Shown piece by piece: positions 52,519 through 61,488 of a stretch of DNA of 64,000 bases. This stretch comes from Flavobacterium phragmitis (GTDB lineage Bacteria; Bacteroidota; Bacteroidia; Flavobacteriales; Flavobacteriaceae): positions 1 through 64,000 of the forward strand of contig NZ_FOMH01000012.1 in NCBI RefSeq assembly GCF_900112575.1, read 5' to 3'. The notes under the pieces were generated by a model, which had not been told where the DNA came from, searched no databases, and saw nothing but the letters and a program-made list of their open reading frames with translations. How positions within the stretch are numbered: position 1 is the stretch's first letter; every line of letters starts with the position of its first letter. A program made the translations under genes and the position numbers.

Positions 52519-53793
52519 TCAAAACACTTCTCCTGCGTTTAAGTAAAATCCTTTCGAATTGTTGCCCCATGCATAGTCGGCTACAAGATTGGTTCTTGTT
52601 TTTTTGTCAATTAATATCCTAAATCCAACTCCTGCTGCGGGCTGAATGGAATGAAAAAGCCCTATATTATTGTCTGCATTACTTGCCGTAACGAAATTGA
52701 TAAAAACCGTTCCGCTCAACATTTGATTACAAGTAATAGGAAAACGGAACTCTGTTGAAAGATAAACCAATCCATTTCCTCTAAATAACCCCTGTGTATA
52801 ACCTTCCCCACTCCTGCTCCGTTGATCCCAACCAATAGCCGGAAGATTTAAATAAGGCACTTCGCCTCTGGTTACAAATTGACCGTAGGCCCAGATTCCT
52901 AAAATGTAACGATCATTCTTTCGCGAAAGCGGTAAAAAATGTCGATACTCCGCATACAAAACATTACTATATTTCTGATTGTGAAATAAAACGGGATTAA
53001 AGCGATAATTGAGATTCGCAAACCAGCCTCTGGAAGAATTTACCTGATTATCTCGGGAATCATAAACCAGATTCAGACTTAATCCTGTTAGGAAATATTC
53101 TAAATTATCAAAACCATGCAACTGACTGTAATTGTAATGATAGGTTAAATTTCCGTTCTCAACATCCAGTTCTTTATCTTTTATATTGGTGTACCAATCA
53201 ATATTGATACCTCCACCCACATAAAAATTCTTTCTTACCTCAAAAGATGCCGTTTGATGAAATTTAAAGTAATTGTAATCCATGGATTGGGCAATAGAAT
53301 CAATACTAAAACCATCGGGACGATCTCTTCTAGGCGGAATAATAGCTGTTCCAAGTCCGTAATTGGGTTGAGAAAAAATATAAAACCGATAATCGCCGCT
53401 TAGAAAAATTTTATTGTTTTTTAGCAGAATATTATTCTTGACATTAATCATCCATTGTTTTTTCACGGTATAAAGTATCCCCAGATTAGCCACAGAATAT
53501 TTATCATTTTCCTGTTTCCCTTTGAAAGTATATTGTGCAACGCCACCAAAGAAAAAACCTGTAGCAGGCTGAGAACCAATTGCTGGTATTACAAGAAAAA
53601 AATCGTTTTTTGTAGGTTTTACAACGTAAACAGAATCTTTCTTTCTAAAAAGTTCTAAAATAGTTTTAGGAGAACATTCTTTTTGACTTTGAGATTCTAT
53701 TTCAGTTTGAGCATTCAAAAATGACGGAATACTAAAAAGTAAAATCGTCACTTTTAATATACGTCTAAAATTCGTCTTTTTGAAAAACTCCAC
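52519..53793 (-). CDS. Omp85/BamA-like outer-membrane beta-barrel protein
   Basis: A 424-residue exported protein with a signal peptide (ILKVTILLFSIPSFLNAQ). After a linker the sequence is alternating beta-strands typical of a 16-stranded barrel: ATGFFFGGVAQYTFKG, YSVANLGILYTVKKQWMI, GLSLNLVYDSRDNQVNSSRGWFANLNYRF (the DxRxxxxxxxxG signature of Omp85/D15 barrels), LVYLSTEFRFPITCNQMLSGTVFINF, AAGVGFRILIDKKTRTNLVADYAWG. POTRA domains are absent, so it is not BamA; a single-barrel surface antigen/patatin-like barrel is likely. The role is unknown. Confidence 0.8.
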   Translation of the reverse strand: MEFFKKTNFRRILKVTILLFSIPSFLNAQTEIESQSQKECSPKTILELFRKKDSVYVVKPTKNDFFLVIPAIGSQPATGFFFGGVAQYTFKGKQENDKYSVANLGILYTVKKQWMINVKNNILLKNNKIFLSGDYRFYIFSQPNYGLGTAIIPPRRDRPDGFSIDSIAQSMDYNYFKFHQTASFEVRKNFYVGGGINIDWYTNIKDKELDVENGNLTYHYNYSQLHGFDNLEYFLTGLSLNLVYDSRDNQVNSSRGWFANLNYRFNPVLFHNQKYSNVLYAEYRHFLPLSRKNDRYILGIWAYGQFVTRGEVPYLNLPAIGWDQRSRSGEGYTQGLFRGNGLVYLSTEFRFPITCNQMLSGTVFINFVTASNADNNIGLFHSIQPAAGVGFRILIDKKTRTNLVADYAWGNNSKGFYLNAGEVF

Positions 53794-53892
53794 ACTCTTA
53801 AAGTTTTAATTTTTATATAGGCCAAGATTCAAACCTTATGTAAATATAATTCATTTTCAACACTTTACATAAATAACTTTTTAAAAATCAAC

Positions 53893-53918
53893 AAAAAAAA
53901 CTGTCAATTTCTTGACAG
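53893..53918 (-). terminator. Intrinsic terminator of aspA
   Basis: Stem ctgtcaa (53901-53907) and ttgacag (53912-53918) with loop tttc; a U8 run follows on the minus strand. It lies 27 nt after the aspA stop at 53946. Confidence 0.85.
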
Positions 53919-53945
53919 CTTGTTATTATAAAATTTATATCAAAA

Positions 53946-55355
53946 TTATTTTGTGATAAATTTTGGATGAATTAAATTTTCTAAAGAATAGATTTCATCC
54001 CATTTTTCCTGAGTGATTAATTTTCGTTCCAAAACAGCAATTTGATGTACACTCTTACCTGTTTTTAAAGCTTCTCCAGCAATACTCGCACTTTCTTCGT
54101 AACCGATAATTGGGTTTAATTGTGTTACGATTCCGATACTATTCATTACCATATTGTAACAATGATCAACATTTGCTGTAATTCCAACAATACATTTGTC
54201 AATCAAAGTTTGTATTGCATTTGAAAGATAATCCAAAGAAGTAAACATAGCAAAGGCAATAACTGGTTCCATAACGTTCAATTGCAATTGTCCTGCTTCT
54301 GCTGCCATTGTAACCGTTAAATCCTGACCAATTACATAAAAACAAGTCTGATTTACTACTTCTGGAATTACTGGGTTTACTTTTCCCGGCATAATAGAAG
54401 AGCCTGGCTGACGTGCTGGAAGATTGATTTCGTTAAGACCTGTTCTTGGACCTGAACTTAATAAACGTAAATCGTTGCAGATTTTAGAAATCTTAACTGC
54501 AGAACGCTTTAAAGTTCCCATAATCTGAACATAAGCTCCAGTATCAACCGTTGCTTCAATTAAATCTGGAGAAAGTGTCAACGGAATTCCAACCTCATCT
54601 GCTAAATATTTCACGCAGATTTCAGGATAACCTTCTGGGGCATTTACTTTTGTACCAATTGCAGTTGCCCCCATATTGATTTCCAACAACAATTCTTGTG
54701 CATTTTTTAACCGCTGAATATCTTCTCCAATGGTTGTTGCATAAGCTTTAAATTCCTGTCCTAACGTCATTGGAACTGCATCTTGCAGCTGTGTTCTTCC
54801 CATTTTCAGAACATCCTTGAACTCTTCTCCTTTTTTAGCGAAAGCAACTTCTAAGCCTTCAAAAGTTTTAATGAAACTTTCCATTTTCAAATACAAAGCA
54901 ATTCTAAATGCTGACGGATAAGCATCATTTGTTGACTGAGAACAGTTTACATGATTGTTGGGATGAAGAAAATTATATTCGCCTTTTTTGTGGCCTAAAT
55001 ATTCCAATCCAATATTCGCGATAACTTCGTTAGCATTCATATTAACAGAAGTTCCCGCTCCGCCCTGAATCAAATCGCTTACAAATTCTTGATCAAATTT
55101 CCCTGCAATTACCTGATCGCTTCCGTAACAAATTGCTTCAGCAATTTTAGGATCAATTGCTCCGCAGTCTTTGTTTGCCATTGCTGCCGCTTTTTTCACA
55201 TATCCTAAAGCTTTGATAAACAAAGGTTCTTTTGAAATGGGAATTCCTGTAATATTGAAATTTTCTACAGCTCTAAAAGTCTGGATTCCGTAGTATAAAT
55301 GATTCGGGATTTCTAATTCTCCTAAAAAATCATGTTCCTTTCTTGTTGATTCCAT
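53946..55355 (-). CDS. aspA: Aspartate ammonia-lyase
   Basis: A 469-residue enzyme of the aspartase/fumarase superfamily. N-terminus DFLGELEIPNHLYYGIQTFRAVENF matches aspartases (YYGIQTxRAxENF). The three conserved regions are present: VNCSQSTNDAYPSAFRIAL, MGRTQLQDAVPMTLGQEF and the signature GSSIMPGKVNPVIPE with the catalytic Ser. It converts aspartate to fumarate plus ammonia. It stands alone with its own terminator. Fumarase C is excluded by the N-terminal pattern. Confidence 0.93.
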   Translation of the reverse strand: MESTRKEHDFLGELEIPNHLYYGIQTFRAVENFNITGIPISKEPLFIKALGYVKKAAAMANKDCGAIDPKIAEAICYGSDQVIAGKFDQEFVSDLIQGGAGTSVNMNANEVIANIGLEYLGHKKGEYNFLHPNNHVNCSQSTNDAYPSAFRIALYLKMESFIKTFEGLEVAFAKKGEEFKDVLKMGRTQLQDAVPMTLGQEFKAYATTIGEDIQRLKNAQELLLEINMGATAIGTKVNAPEGYPEICVKYLADEVGIPLTLSPDLIEATVDTGAYVQIMGTLKRSAVKISKICNDLRLLSSGPRTGLNEINLPARQPGSSIMPGKVNPVIPEVVNQTCFYVIGQDLTVTMAAEAGQLQLNVMEPVIAFAMFTSLDYLSNAIQTLIDKCIVGITANVDHCYNMVMNSIGIVTQLNPIIGYEESASIAGEALKTGKSVHQIAVLERKLITQEKWDEIYSLENLIHPKFITK

Positions 55356-55511
55356 ATAATAAAAATGATCTGTTTTAACTTAAAAATAAGTGTAAAGCTA
55401 AAGCATTTTAGGCATTAAAAATAGAATTAGAATCAAAATGATTTAGGATTAGTTCTATTTATTTTATGGTAAATTAGTACCTTTTCACTCTCAAATAATT
55501 ACTGGAAAGAG

Positions 55512-56090
55512 TTGAAAAAAGAAAGCGAATATTTTCTTGATAAAGAATACAATACGATTATTTACGCCAAAGACGATCTTAATTTTAAAGACTTCGAAGG
55601 TTGCGTATTTAATGATTGCAACTTCTCTGCCTGCACTTTTCTAGCCGTTACTTTTATTGACTGTGTTTTTAATGATTGCATTTTTAGTGAAGCAAAGATT
55701 AATTACGTCGCTTTGAGAACAGTCACTTTTAATCGATGTGAAATTAAAGAGGTAAATTTCGCCATGTGCGACAAATTAATTTTTGAAGTACATTTTAATA
55801 ATTGTATTCTCGATTTTTCGAAATTCTACTCTTTAAAACTAAAAGGAACTCCATTTATCAATTGCAGTTTAATTGCTGTAGATTTTATGGCGACAGATTT
55901 AACAAGTGTTGTGTTTGACAATTGTGATTTGTATCGTTCCGAATTCAACAAAGCCATTGCTAACAAAGCTGATTTTAAAACAAGTTACAATTACACTATT
56001 GATCCTTCTAAAACTAAATTGAAGAAAGCTGTTTTTTCTTTGAATCAAGTGAAAGGGTTATTGTTTACGCATGATATTGTTGTGAGTTGA
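55512..56090 (+). CDS. Pentapeptide-repeat-like protein with a TTG start
   Basis: A 192-residue right-handed beta-helix protein. The central repeat unit is about five residues: FKDFEGCVFNDCNFSACTFLAVTFIDCVFNDCIFSEAKINYVALRTVTFNRCEIKEVNFAMCDKLIF, rich in Cys and Asn at fixed positions and resembling the A(D/N)LxX type. No ATG is available: the frame opens at 55473 and the first ATG lies about 80 codons downstream inside the repeat region, so the TTG at 55512 (with ggaaagag before it) is the probable start. A TACCTTTT box at about 55479 could serve as promoter. The function is unknown. Confidence 0.82.
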   Translation: MKKESEYFLDKEYNTIIYAKDDLNFKDFEGCVFNDCNFSACTFLAVTFIDCVFNDCIFSEAKINYVALRTVTFNRCEIKEVNFAMCDKLIFEVHFNNCILDFSKFYSLKLKGTPFINCSLIAVDFMATDLTSVVFDNCDLYRSEFNKAIANKADFKTSYNYTIDPSKTKLKKAVFSLNQVKGLLFTHDIVVS

Positions 56091-56097
56091 GCCACAG

Positions 56098-56214
56098 TTT
56101 GTCATTTCGACTGAAAGGAGAAATCACACTATCCCGAAGCTTCGGGACGCACAGATAGTCTCCAATCTTTGTCGAGCTCCGCGTGTGATTTCTCCTTTCA
56201 GTCGAAATGACAAA
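56098..56214. repeat. Palindromic repeat element, copy 4, with inserted palindrome
   Basis: A 117 bp element with perfect 32 bp arms (56098-56129 and 56183-56214) starting tttgtcatttcgactgaaag. The loop carries the palindrome TCCCGAAGCTTCGGGA at 56132-56147 and then gatagtctccaatctttgtc, part of which (caatctttgtcga) is shared with copy 3 at 32615. It separates the pentapeptide gene from the GNAT gene. Confidence 0.88.
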
Positions 56215-56226
56215 AATGCTGGAAAA

Positions 56227-56730
56227 TTACTTTGAAATATGCTTCCCCATTACATAATCCTCCATCAAATACCCTTTCCCAATTTCTATATCAACGGTTT
56301 CTTTAATTTCGAAACCTAGCTTTTTATAGAAATTCAAAGCGGTATTAAATCGGTTTACATTTAATAAAAGTTCATTTGAATTGTTTTCTAAAGCCAGTTT
56401 TTCAATAGATTCAAAAACTGTTTTGCCATATCCTTTTCCTTGTGTTTCTGGCAAAAGATAGATTTTGTGGATTTTGGTAATGGCTTCGTTTTTATAATGA
56501 TGCTCAATTCCGATAAAACCAATTACTGATTCAGAATCTGAAACCAAATAAAATAACTCTTCTTTATTCTGAATTTGTTTTGAAAGCGCTTCATCAGAAT
56601 AAATGAGATCTAACATATACTCTAATTGTTCTGAAGTCAAAATTTCGCCATACGTAATGGGCCATGTTATATTTGCAATCTCTTGAATTTTAGCAATATC
56701 TTCAATCGACGCTTCGGTAATTTTAATCAT
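56227..56730 (-). CDS. GNAT-family N-acetyltransferase
   Basis: A 167-residue GNAT protein: ITEASIEDIAKIQEIANITWPITYGEILTSEQLEYML at the start, the acetyl-CoA loop IYLLPETQGKGYGKTVFESIEKLA (Q/RxxGxG/A), and LLNVNRFNTALNFYKKLGFEIKETVDIEIGKGYLMEDYVM. The substrate is unknown. It starts 1 bp after guaC and is clearly in the same operon. Confidence 0.9.
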   Translation of the reverse strand: MIKITEASIEDIAKIQEIANITWPITYGEILTSEQLEYMLDLIYSDEALSKQIQNKEELFYLVSDSESVIGFIGIEHHYKNEAITKIHKIYLLPETQGKGYGKTVFESIEKLALENNSNELLLNVNRFNTALNFYKKLGFEIKETVDIEIGKGYLMEDYVMGKHISK

Positions 56731-56731
56731 A

Positions 56732-57772
56732 TTATTTTGTAAAAACCTGATTTTCCTGTTCGCTTACGCGGATGAAAGTTGTTCTTTTAGTCAATTCTTT
56801 TAATCTTGAAGCGCCAACATAAGTGCAAGTGCTTCTAATTCCACCTAAAATATCTAAAACAGTGTGAATCACATCTCCTTTAAACGGAACCTGAACTGTT
56901 TTTCCTTCACTCGCTCTATATTCTGCAACTCCTCCAGAATGTTTGTCCATTGCAGTTTTTGAACTCATTCCGTAAAATTGTTTAAATTTTTCGCCTTTTA
57001 CTTCTATCAATTCACCTCCGCTTTCCGTATGTCCTGCTAACATTCCGCCTAACATTACAAAATCGGCACCAGCTCCAAAAGCTTTGGCAACATCGCCCGG
57101 AGTTGTACAGCCACCATCGCTTATAATATGTCCGCCTAAACCGTGAGCGGCATCTGCACATTCTATAATTGCGGATAACTGCGGATAACCAACGCCTGTT
57201 TTTACGCGAGTTGTACAGACTGAACCTGGTCCAATTCCGACTTTTACAATATCAGCGCCGGCTAATAAAAGTTCTTCGGTCATTTCGCCAGTCACAACGT
57301 TTCCGGCAATAATTATTTTGTCTGGATATTGTTTTCTGGTTTTCTTTAAAAATTGAACAAAATGTTCCGAATAACCATTGGCAACATCAATACAGATAAA
57401 TTTCAGTAAAGGATTTGCAGAGATTATTTTTTCGATTTTCTCAAAATCTTCTTTTCCTGTCCCAGTGCTTACCGCAATATAATCGTAGAAATCTGTAGTT
57501 ACGTTTTGAAGAAAACTATTCCATTCTTCTAAAGTGTAGTGTTTATGAATGGCCGTAAAAAGTTTTTCTTTTGCCAAAACCTTTGCTATTTCAAAAGTTC
57601 CAACTGTATCCATATTGGCAGCCATAATCGGAATTCCTGTCCAACTTGCGGTGCTGTGCAAAAACTTGAAATTTTGTTCTAAGGAAACTTCTGACCTACT
57701 TTTTAATGTAGATCTTTTAGGTCTGAACATTACGTCTTTAAAGCCTAATTTTAAGTCCATTTCTATTCTCAT
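56732..57772 (-). CDS. guaC: GMP reductase
   Basis: A 346-residue IMPDH/GMPR family enzyme without CBS domains. Features: [41 protein letters not shown], the catalytic Cys in [51 protein letters not shown], and [16 protein letters not shown] near the C-terminus. GMPR is preferred over IMP dehydrogenase because of length and the GVGYPQ region. It converts GMP to IMP with NADPH. It is upstream of GNAT on the same strand, 1 bp apart. A -7 box TATATTTG lies 22 nt upstream of the ATG. Confidence 0.93.
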   Translation of the reverse strand: MRIEMDLKLGFKDVMFRPKRSTLKSRSEVSLEQNFKFLHSTASWTGIPIMAANMDTVGTFEIAKVLAKEKLFTAIHKHYTLEEWNSFLQNVTTDFYDYIAVSTGTGKEDFEKIEKIISANPLLKFICIDVANGYSEHFVQFLKKTRKQYPDKIIIAGNVVTGEMTEELLLAGADIVKVGIGPGSVCTTRVKTGVGYPQLSAIIECADAAHGLGGHIISDGGCTTPGDVAKAFGAGADFVMLGGMLAGHTESGGELIEVKGEKFKQFYGMSSKTAMDKHSGGVAEYRASEGKTVQVPFKGDVIHTVLDILGGIRSTCTYVGASRLKELTKRTTFIRVSEQENQVFTK

Positions 57773-57794
57773 AGCTCAAGTTTTTGGTTACTCT

Positions 57795-57802
57795 CAAATA
57801 TA
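57795..57802 (-). promoter_or_regulatory. -7 box of guaC
   Basis: Minus-strand TATATTTG fits TAnnTTTG and ends 22 nt before the guaC ATG. No clear -33 TTG at the usual spacing. Confidence 0.5.
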
Positions 57803-57875
57803 AGGAATTTTAAATTTCAGACTTTAGATTTTAGATTATAAAAACTAAAAAAAATGAACACGGATAAAACTGATT

Positions 57876-57891
57876 CGCTTTCGCGAAAGCG
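57876..57891. repeat. Palindrome CGCTTTCGCGAAAGCG within a repeat
   Basis: A perfect 16 bp palindrome placed inside a dispersed repeat (aacacggataaaactgattc before it and gctgataaaaacggattttt after it). It belongs to the same class of short palindromic inserts as TCCCGATAGCTATCGGGA. No gene in the 228 bp between guaC and miaE. Confidence 0.7.
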
Positions 57892-58000
57892 CTGATAAAA
57901 ACGGATTTTTTTTTAGAATTCCACAGAGATACACAAAGTTTTTCGCAAAGCTTCACAAAGTAAAAACTGAAAACTGTCACTGAGACTGAACAGTAAAAAA

Positions 58001-58594
58001 CTACCCGTGAATCGTTTCGTTTTTCCCGTAATTACTAATGATTGACTCTTCAAAAGCCAGCCATTCTCTCCAACGTTTTTCAACATCAATTCCAACTCCG
58101 TATTTACGAGCGTATGTGATAAAAGTGGTGTAATGTCCTGCTTCACTTTCCATTAATTCTCTATAGAAAACAGCCAATTCTTCATCTTGAATATTTTCAG
58201 AAAGTACCTTAAAGCGTTCACAGCTTCTAGCTTCAATCATAGCTGAAAAAAGAAGTCTTTCTACAAGGCCAGAAACACGGCTTCCGTCTCCGCTTCTCTT
58301 CATGTATTGATACAACTCGTTTACATATTCATCTTTACGTTCACGTCCTAATTTCAATCCTCTTTTGATGATGATATTATGCACTTGCTCAAAATGATCC
58401 ACTTCTTCTTTTACCAAAGCCAATAAATCTTGAACCAAGTCCTGATGTTCTGGATTGTTTGTAATGATCGTAATGGCATTTGTTGCCGCTTTCTGCTCGC
58501 ACCAAGCGTGATCGGTTAGAATTTCTTCTATATTTTTCTCCACAATATTTACCCATCTTGGGTCTGTTGGCAATTGTAATCTTAATACTCCCAT
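58001..58594 (-). CDS. miaE: tRNA-(ms2io6A)-hydroxylase
   Basis: A 197-residue ferritin-like di-iron enzyme. Family patterns are WVNIVEKNIEEILTDHAWCEQKAATNAI, VKEEVDHFEQVHNIIIKRG (a ExxH iron motif), LLFSAMIEARSCERFKVL and YRELMESEAGHYTTFI (second ExxH). It hydroxylates the isopentenyl group of ms2i6A at tRNA position 37, an oxygen-dependent step. It is monocistronic, lying 112 bp after glyA on the same strand. Confidence 0.92.
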   Translation of the reverse strand: MGVLRLQLPTDPRWVNIVEKNIEEILTDHAWCEQKAATNAITIITNNPEHQDLVQDLLALVKEEVDHFEQVHNIIIKRGLKLGRERKDEYVNELYQYMKRSGDGSRVSGLVERLLFSAMIEARSCERFKVLSENIQDEELAVFYRELMESEAGHYTTFITYARKYGVGIDVEKRWREWLAFEESIISNYGKNETIHG

Positions 58595-58706
58595 TTCTAA
58601 AAGTTATGAGTTATGAGTTAAAAGTTATGAGTCTTAAAAACAAAAATCGAAAGTCAAAAATAAGACTTTTGACTTTCGACTTTAAAAACTTTAAGACTTA
58701 TCTTAA
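58595..58706. repeat. Tandem and inverted short repeats
   Basis: Tandem copies of agttatgagtta (about 58600-58630) are followed by an inverted pair aaatcgaaagtcaaaaataa/ttttgactttcgac (about 58645-58680). The latter may act as the glyA 3' end. No gene. Confidence 0.55.
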
Positions 58707-59981
58707 TTAATACGCAAAAATCGGTCTTTCGCTCATTAATTCATTTACTTGTTCAGCAACTTCTTCGATAACGTCCTCATCTGTATGATTTGCTAATACT
58801 TTATCGATAAGTGCCACAATAGTTTCCATATCTTTTTCAACCAAACCACGAGTTGTGATTGCAGCTGTTCCAACACGGATTCCAGAAGTGATAAACGGAG
58901 ATTTATCATCAAAAGGAACCATATTTTTGTTTACTGTAATTTCAGCTTTTACCAATGCGTTTTCAGCTTCTTTACCAGAAATATTTTTATTTCTTAAGTC
59001 GATAAGCATCATGTGGTTGTCTGTTCCGCCAGAGATAATATTGTAACCTCTTTTTACGAAAGCATCCGCCATTGCATTTGCATTTTTCTGCAATTGCATT
59101 GCATAAGTAAAGAATTCATCTTTAAGAGCTTCACCAAAAGCAACCGCTTTAGCAGCGATAATGTGCATTAAAGGTCCACCTTGATTTCCTGGGAAAACAG
59201 CTAAGTCTAATAATGAAGACATCATTCTGATTTCTCCTTTTGGAGTTGTTAATCCTTGTGGATTTGGGAAATCTTTCCCCATTAAAATAAGACCTCCACG
59301 TGGTCCTCTTAATGTTTTGTGAGTTGTTGTAGAAACAATATGACAATGTGGAATTGGATCGCTTAATAATCCTTTTGCAATAAGACCTGCTGGGTGAGAA
59401 ATATCAGCAAATAAGATAGCTCCTACACTGTCAGCAATTTGTCTGAAACGAGCAAAATCCATATCACGAGAATAAGCCGAAGCTCCTGCGATGATTAATT
59501 TTGGCTGTTCTTTAGTTGCAATTTCTTGAATTTTATCATAATCTAAACGACCAGTTTCAGCATCTACACCGTAGAATACTGGACGATATAAACGTCCTGA
59601 GAAGTTTACTGGAGAACCGTGAGTTAAGTGACCACCATGAGATAAGTCAAAACCTAAAATCGTATCACCAGGATTCAAACAAGCGTGGTACACAGCAGTG
59701 TTCGCTTGAGAACCAGAGTGAGGCTGTACGTTTGCATATTCAGCGCCAAATAATTCTTTAGCTCTGTCAATAGCAATTTGCTCAATAACGTCAACTACTT
59801 CACAACCGCCGTAGTATCTTTTGCCAGGATATCCCTCAGCATATTTATTAGTTAAAACAGACCCTGCTGCCTGCATTACTTCATCACTTACAAAATTCTC
59901 TGAAGCAATAAGCTCTAGTCCATGAATTTGTCTTTCTTTCTCCTCTTGGATAAGATCAAAAATTTGTTCGTCGCGTTGCAT
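58707..59981 (-). CDS. glyA: Serine hydroxymethyltransferase
   Basis: A 424-residue PLP enzyme starting [15 protein letters not shown]; twelve upstream residues in the frame are not SHMT-like. Features: [53 protein letters not shown], the PLP Lys in [29 protein letters not shown]. It interconverts serine and glycine with tetrahydrofolate. A -7 box TATTTTTG lies 25 nt upstream. It is divergent from fahA. Confidence 0.97.
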   Translation of the reverse strand: MQRDEQIFDLIQEEKERQIHGLELIASENFVSDEVMQAAGSVLTNKYAEGYPGKRYYGGCEVVDVIEQIAIDRAKELFGAEYANVQPHSGSQANTAVYHACLNPGDTILGFDLSHGGHLTHGSPVNFSGRLYRPVFYGVDAETGRLDYDKIQEIATKEQPKLIIAGASAYSRDMDFARFRQIADSVGAILFADISHPAGLIAKGLLSDPIPHCHIVSTTTHKTLRGPRGGLILMGKDFPNPQGLTTPKGEIRMMSSLLDLAVFPGNQGGPLMHIIAAKAVAFGEALKDEFFTYAMQLQKNANAMADAFVKRGYNIISGGTDNHMMLIDLRNKNISGKEAENALVKAEITVNKNMVPFDDKSPFITSGIRVGTAAITTRGLVEKDMETIVALIDKVLANHTDEDVIEEVAEQVNELMSERPIFAY

Positions 59982-60006
59982 TTTTTTGTTTTTCGTTAAT
60001 TTCACG

Positions 60007-60014
60007 CAAAAATA
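60007..60014 (-). promoter_or_regulatory. -7 box of glyA
   Basis: Minus-strand TATTTTTG fits TAnnTTTG and ends 25 nt before the glyA ATG at 59981. The -33 element is not evident. Confidence 0.45.
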
Positions 60015-60024
60015 CAAAAAAACG

Positions 60025-60055
60025 TTTGTTGTACTGTTAGATTATGATATATTTG
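60025..60055 (+). promoter_or_regulatory. Promoter of fahA
   Basis: TTTG at 60025-60028, a 19 nt spacer and TATATTTG at 60048-60055 form a complete Bacteroidota promoter, with the expected start about 30 nt before the fahA ATG. The glyA promoter box on the other strand is only 11 nt away from the -33 element, so the two genes share a narrow control region. Confidence 0.7.
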
Positions 60056-60091
60056 ACATGTATTTTTTCAACAAACTAATTAACATCTAAC

Positions 60092-61375
60092 ATGCCTATA
60101 ACCGCCAACGATACCAGTAGAAAATCATGGTTAGAAGTGCCAGAAAATAGCGACTTCCCTATTCAGAATATTCCTTTCGGCGTGTTTCTTACCAAAGAAA
60201 ATGTCGTTACAGTTGGAACACGAATTGGCGATTATGCTATAGATTTAGGGGCTTTACAACAATTAAACTATTTTGAGGGAATAGATTTAACAGACGATAT
60301 GTTTATGCAGGATACGCTGAATGATTTTATTTCCGATGGAAAAAAAACATGGCGTCTGGTTCGAAATCGTATCGCTGATATCTTTGATATCAACAACCCG
60401 CAATTAAGAGATTCAACAAAACATCGAGATATTGTTATATTTAAAATCGAAGATGTAGAGATGCAATTACCCGTTTTGATTGGTGATTACACTGACTTCT
60501 ATTCGAGCAAAGAACATGCTACAAACGTAGGTAAAATGTTCCGTGATCCGGAAAATGCTTTATTGCCAAACTGGCTTCATATTCCAGTAGGATATCATGG
60601 AAGAAGTTCTACTATTGTACCGTCTGGAATTCCGGTTCACAGACCAATGGGACAAACTTTGCCAGCTGGTCATGACACACCTGTTTTTGGCGCTTCACGC
60701 TTAGTAGATTTTGAATTGGAAACTGCTTTCATTACAACTGATGTCAATGTAATGGGAGAAAACATCTCTACTTACGAAGCCGAGGATTATATTTTTGGAA
60801 TGGTTTTACTAAATGACTGGAGTGCTCGCGATATCCAGAAATGGGAATATGTTCCTCTTGGACCGTTTTTAGCTAAAAACTTCGCCACATCCATTTCTCC
60901 TTGGATTGTAACTATGGATGCTTTGGAGCCTTTTAGAACAAAAGGTCCAAAACAAGATCCGTCACCGCTTCCTTACTTACAGACAAAAGGAAAAAAAGCT
61001 TTTGATATTCATTTAGAAGTTTCCCTAAAACCTGAAGATCACGAAGAAACTGTTATTTCTAAATCCAATTTCAAATACATGTACTGGTCTATGGCACAGC
61101 AATTAACGCATCATACCTCAAACGGATGTCGTGTAAATTCTGGCGACATGATGGGTTCTGGAACTATTTCTGGACCAACTCCGGACAGTTTTGGTTCTAT
61201 GCTTGAATTAACTTGGGGCGGAAAAAATCCGTTAAAGTTAAATGGTGGCGAAGAACGTAAGTTTATTGAAGATAATGACACTGTTATCATCAGAGGTTTC
61301 TGCGAAAACAATGAAGTAAGAATTGGTTTTGGCGAAGTTTCAAGTCAATTATTACCTCCGTTTATCAGACAATGA
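60092..61375 (+). CDS. fahA: Fumarylacetoacetase
   Basis: A 427-residue FAH enzyme, the last step of tyrosine/homogentisate breakdown, giving fumarate and acetoacetate. N-terminal SH3-like domain: SWLEVPENSDFPIQNIPFGVFLT. Catalytic domain: DYTDFYSSKEHATNVGKMFR (metal Asp and catalytic His), PVGYHGRSSTIVPSG, LDFELETAF-like VDFELETAFI (Glu ligands), LLNDWSARDIQKWEYVPLGPFLAKNF, and SGDMMGSGTISGP near the C-terminus. It is a single gene; no other homogentisate-pathway genes are in the window. Confidence 0.96.
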   Translation: MPITANDTSRKSWLEVPENSDFPIQNIPFGVFLTKENVVTVGTRIGDYAIDLGALQQLNYFEGIDLTDDMFMQDTLNDFISDGKKTWRLVRNRIADIFDINNPQLRDSTKHRDIVIFKIEDVEMQLPVLIGDYTDFYSSKEHATNVGKMFRDPENALLPNWLHIPVGYHGRSSTIVPSGIPVHRPMGQTLPAGHDTPVFGASRLVDFELETAFITTDVNVMGENISTYEAEDYIFGMVLLNDWSARDIQKWEYVPLGPFLAKNFATSISPWIVTMDALEPFRTKGPKQDPSPLPYLQTKGKKAFDIHLEVSLKPEDHEETVISKSNFKYMYWSMAQQLTHHTSNGCRVNSGDMMGSGTISGPTPDSFGSMLELTWGGKNPLKLNGGEERKFIEDNDTVIIRGFCENNEVRIGFGEVSSQLLPPFIRQ

Positions 61376-61413
61376 AGAGCAGATAAAGAATCATCTGAAA
61401 ACAGATAGAAAAC

Positions 61414-61448
61414 AAAAAAACCTTGGTTATCGCCAAGGTTTTCTTTTT
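61414..61448. terminator. Bidirectional intrinsic terminator
   Basis: Stem aaaaccttgg (61417-61426) and ccaaggtttt (61433-61442), loop ttatcg, with A-run left and T-run right. Shared by fahA (plus) and the converging endonuclease/phosphatase-family gene (minus). Confidence 0.92.
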
Positions 61449-61488
61449 TTTCTATTTTAAATCTCTAAAAACTGAAAGTAAAAATTGT

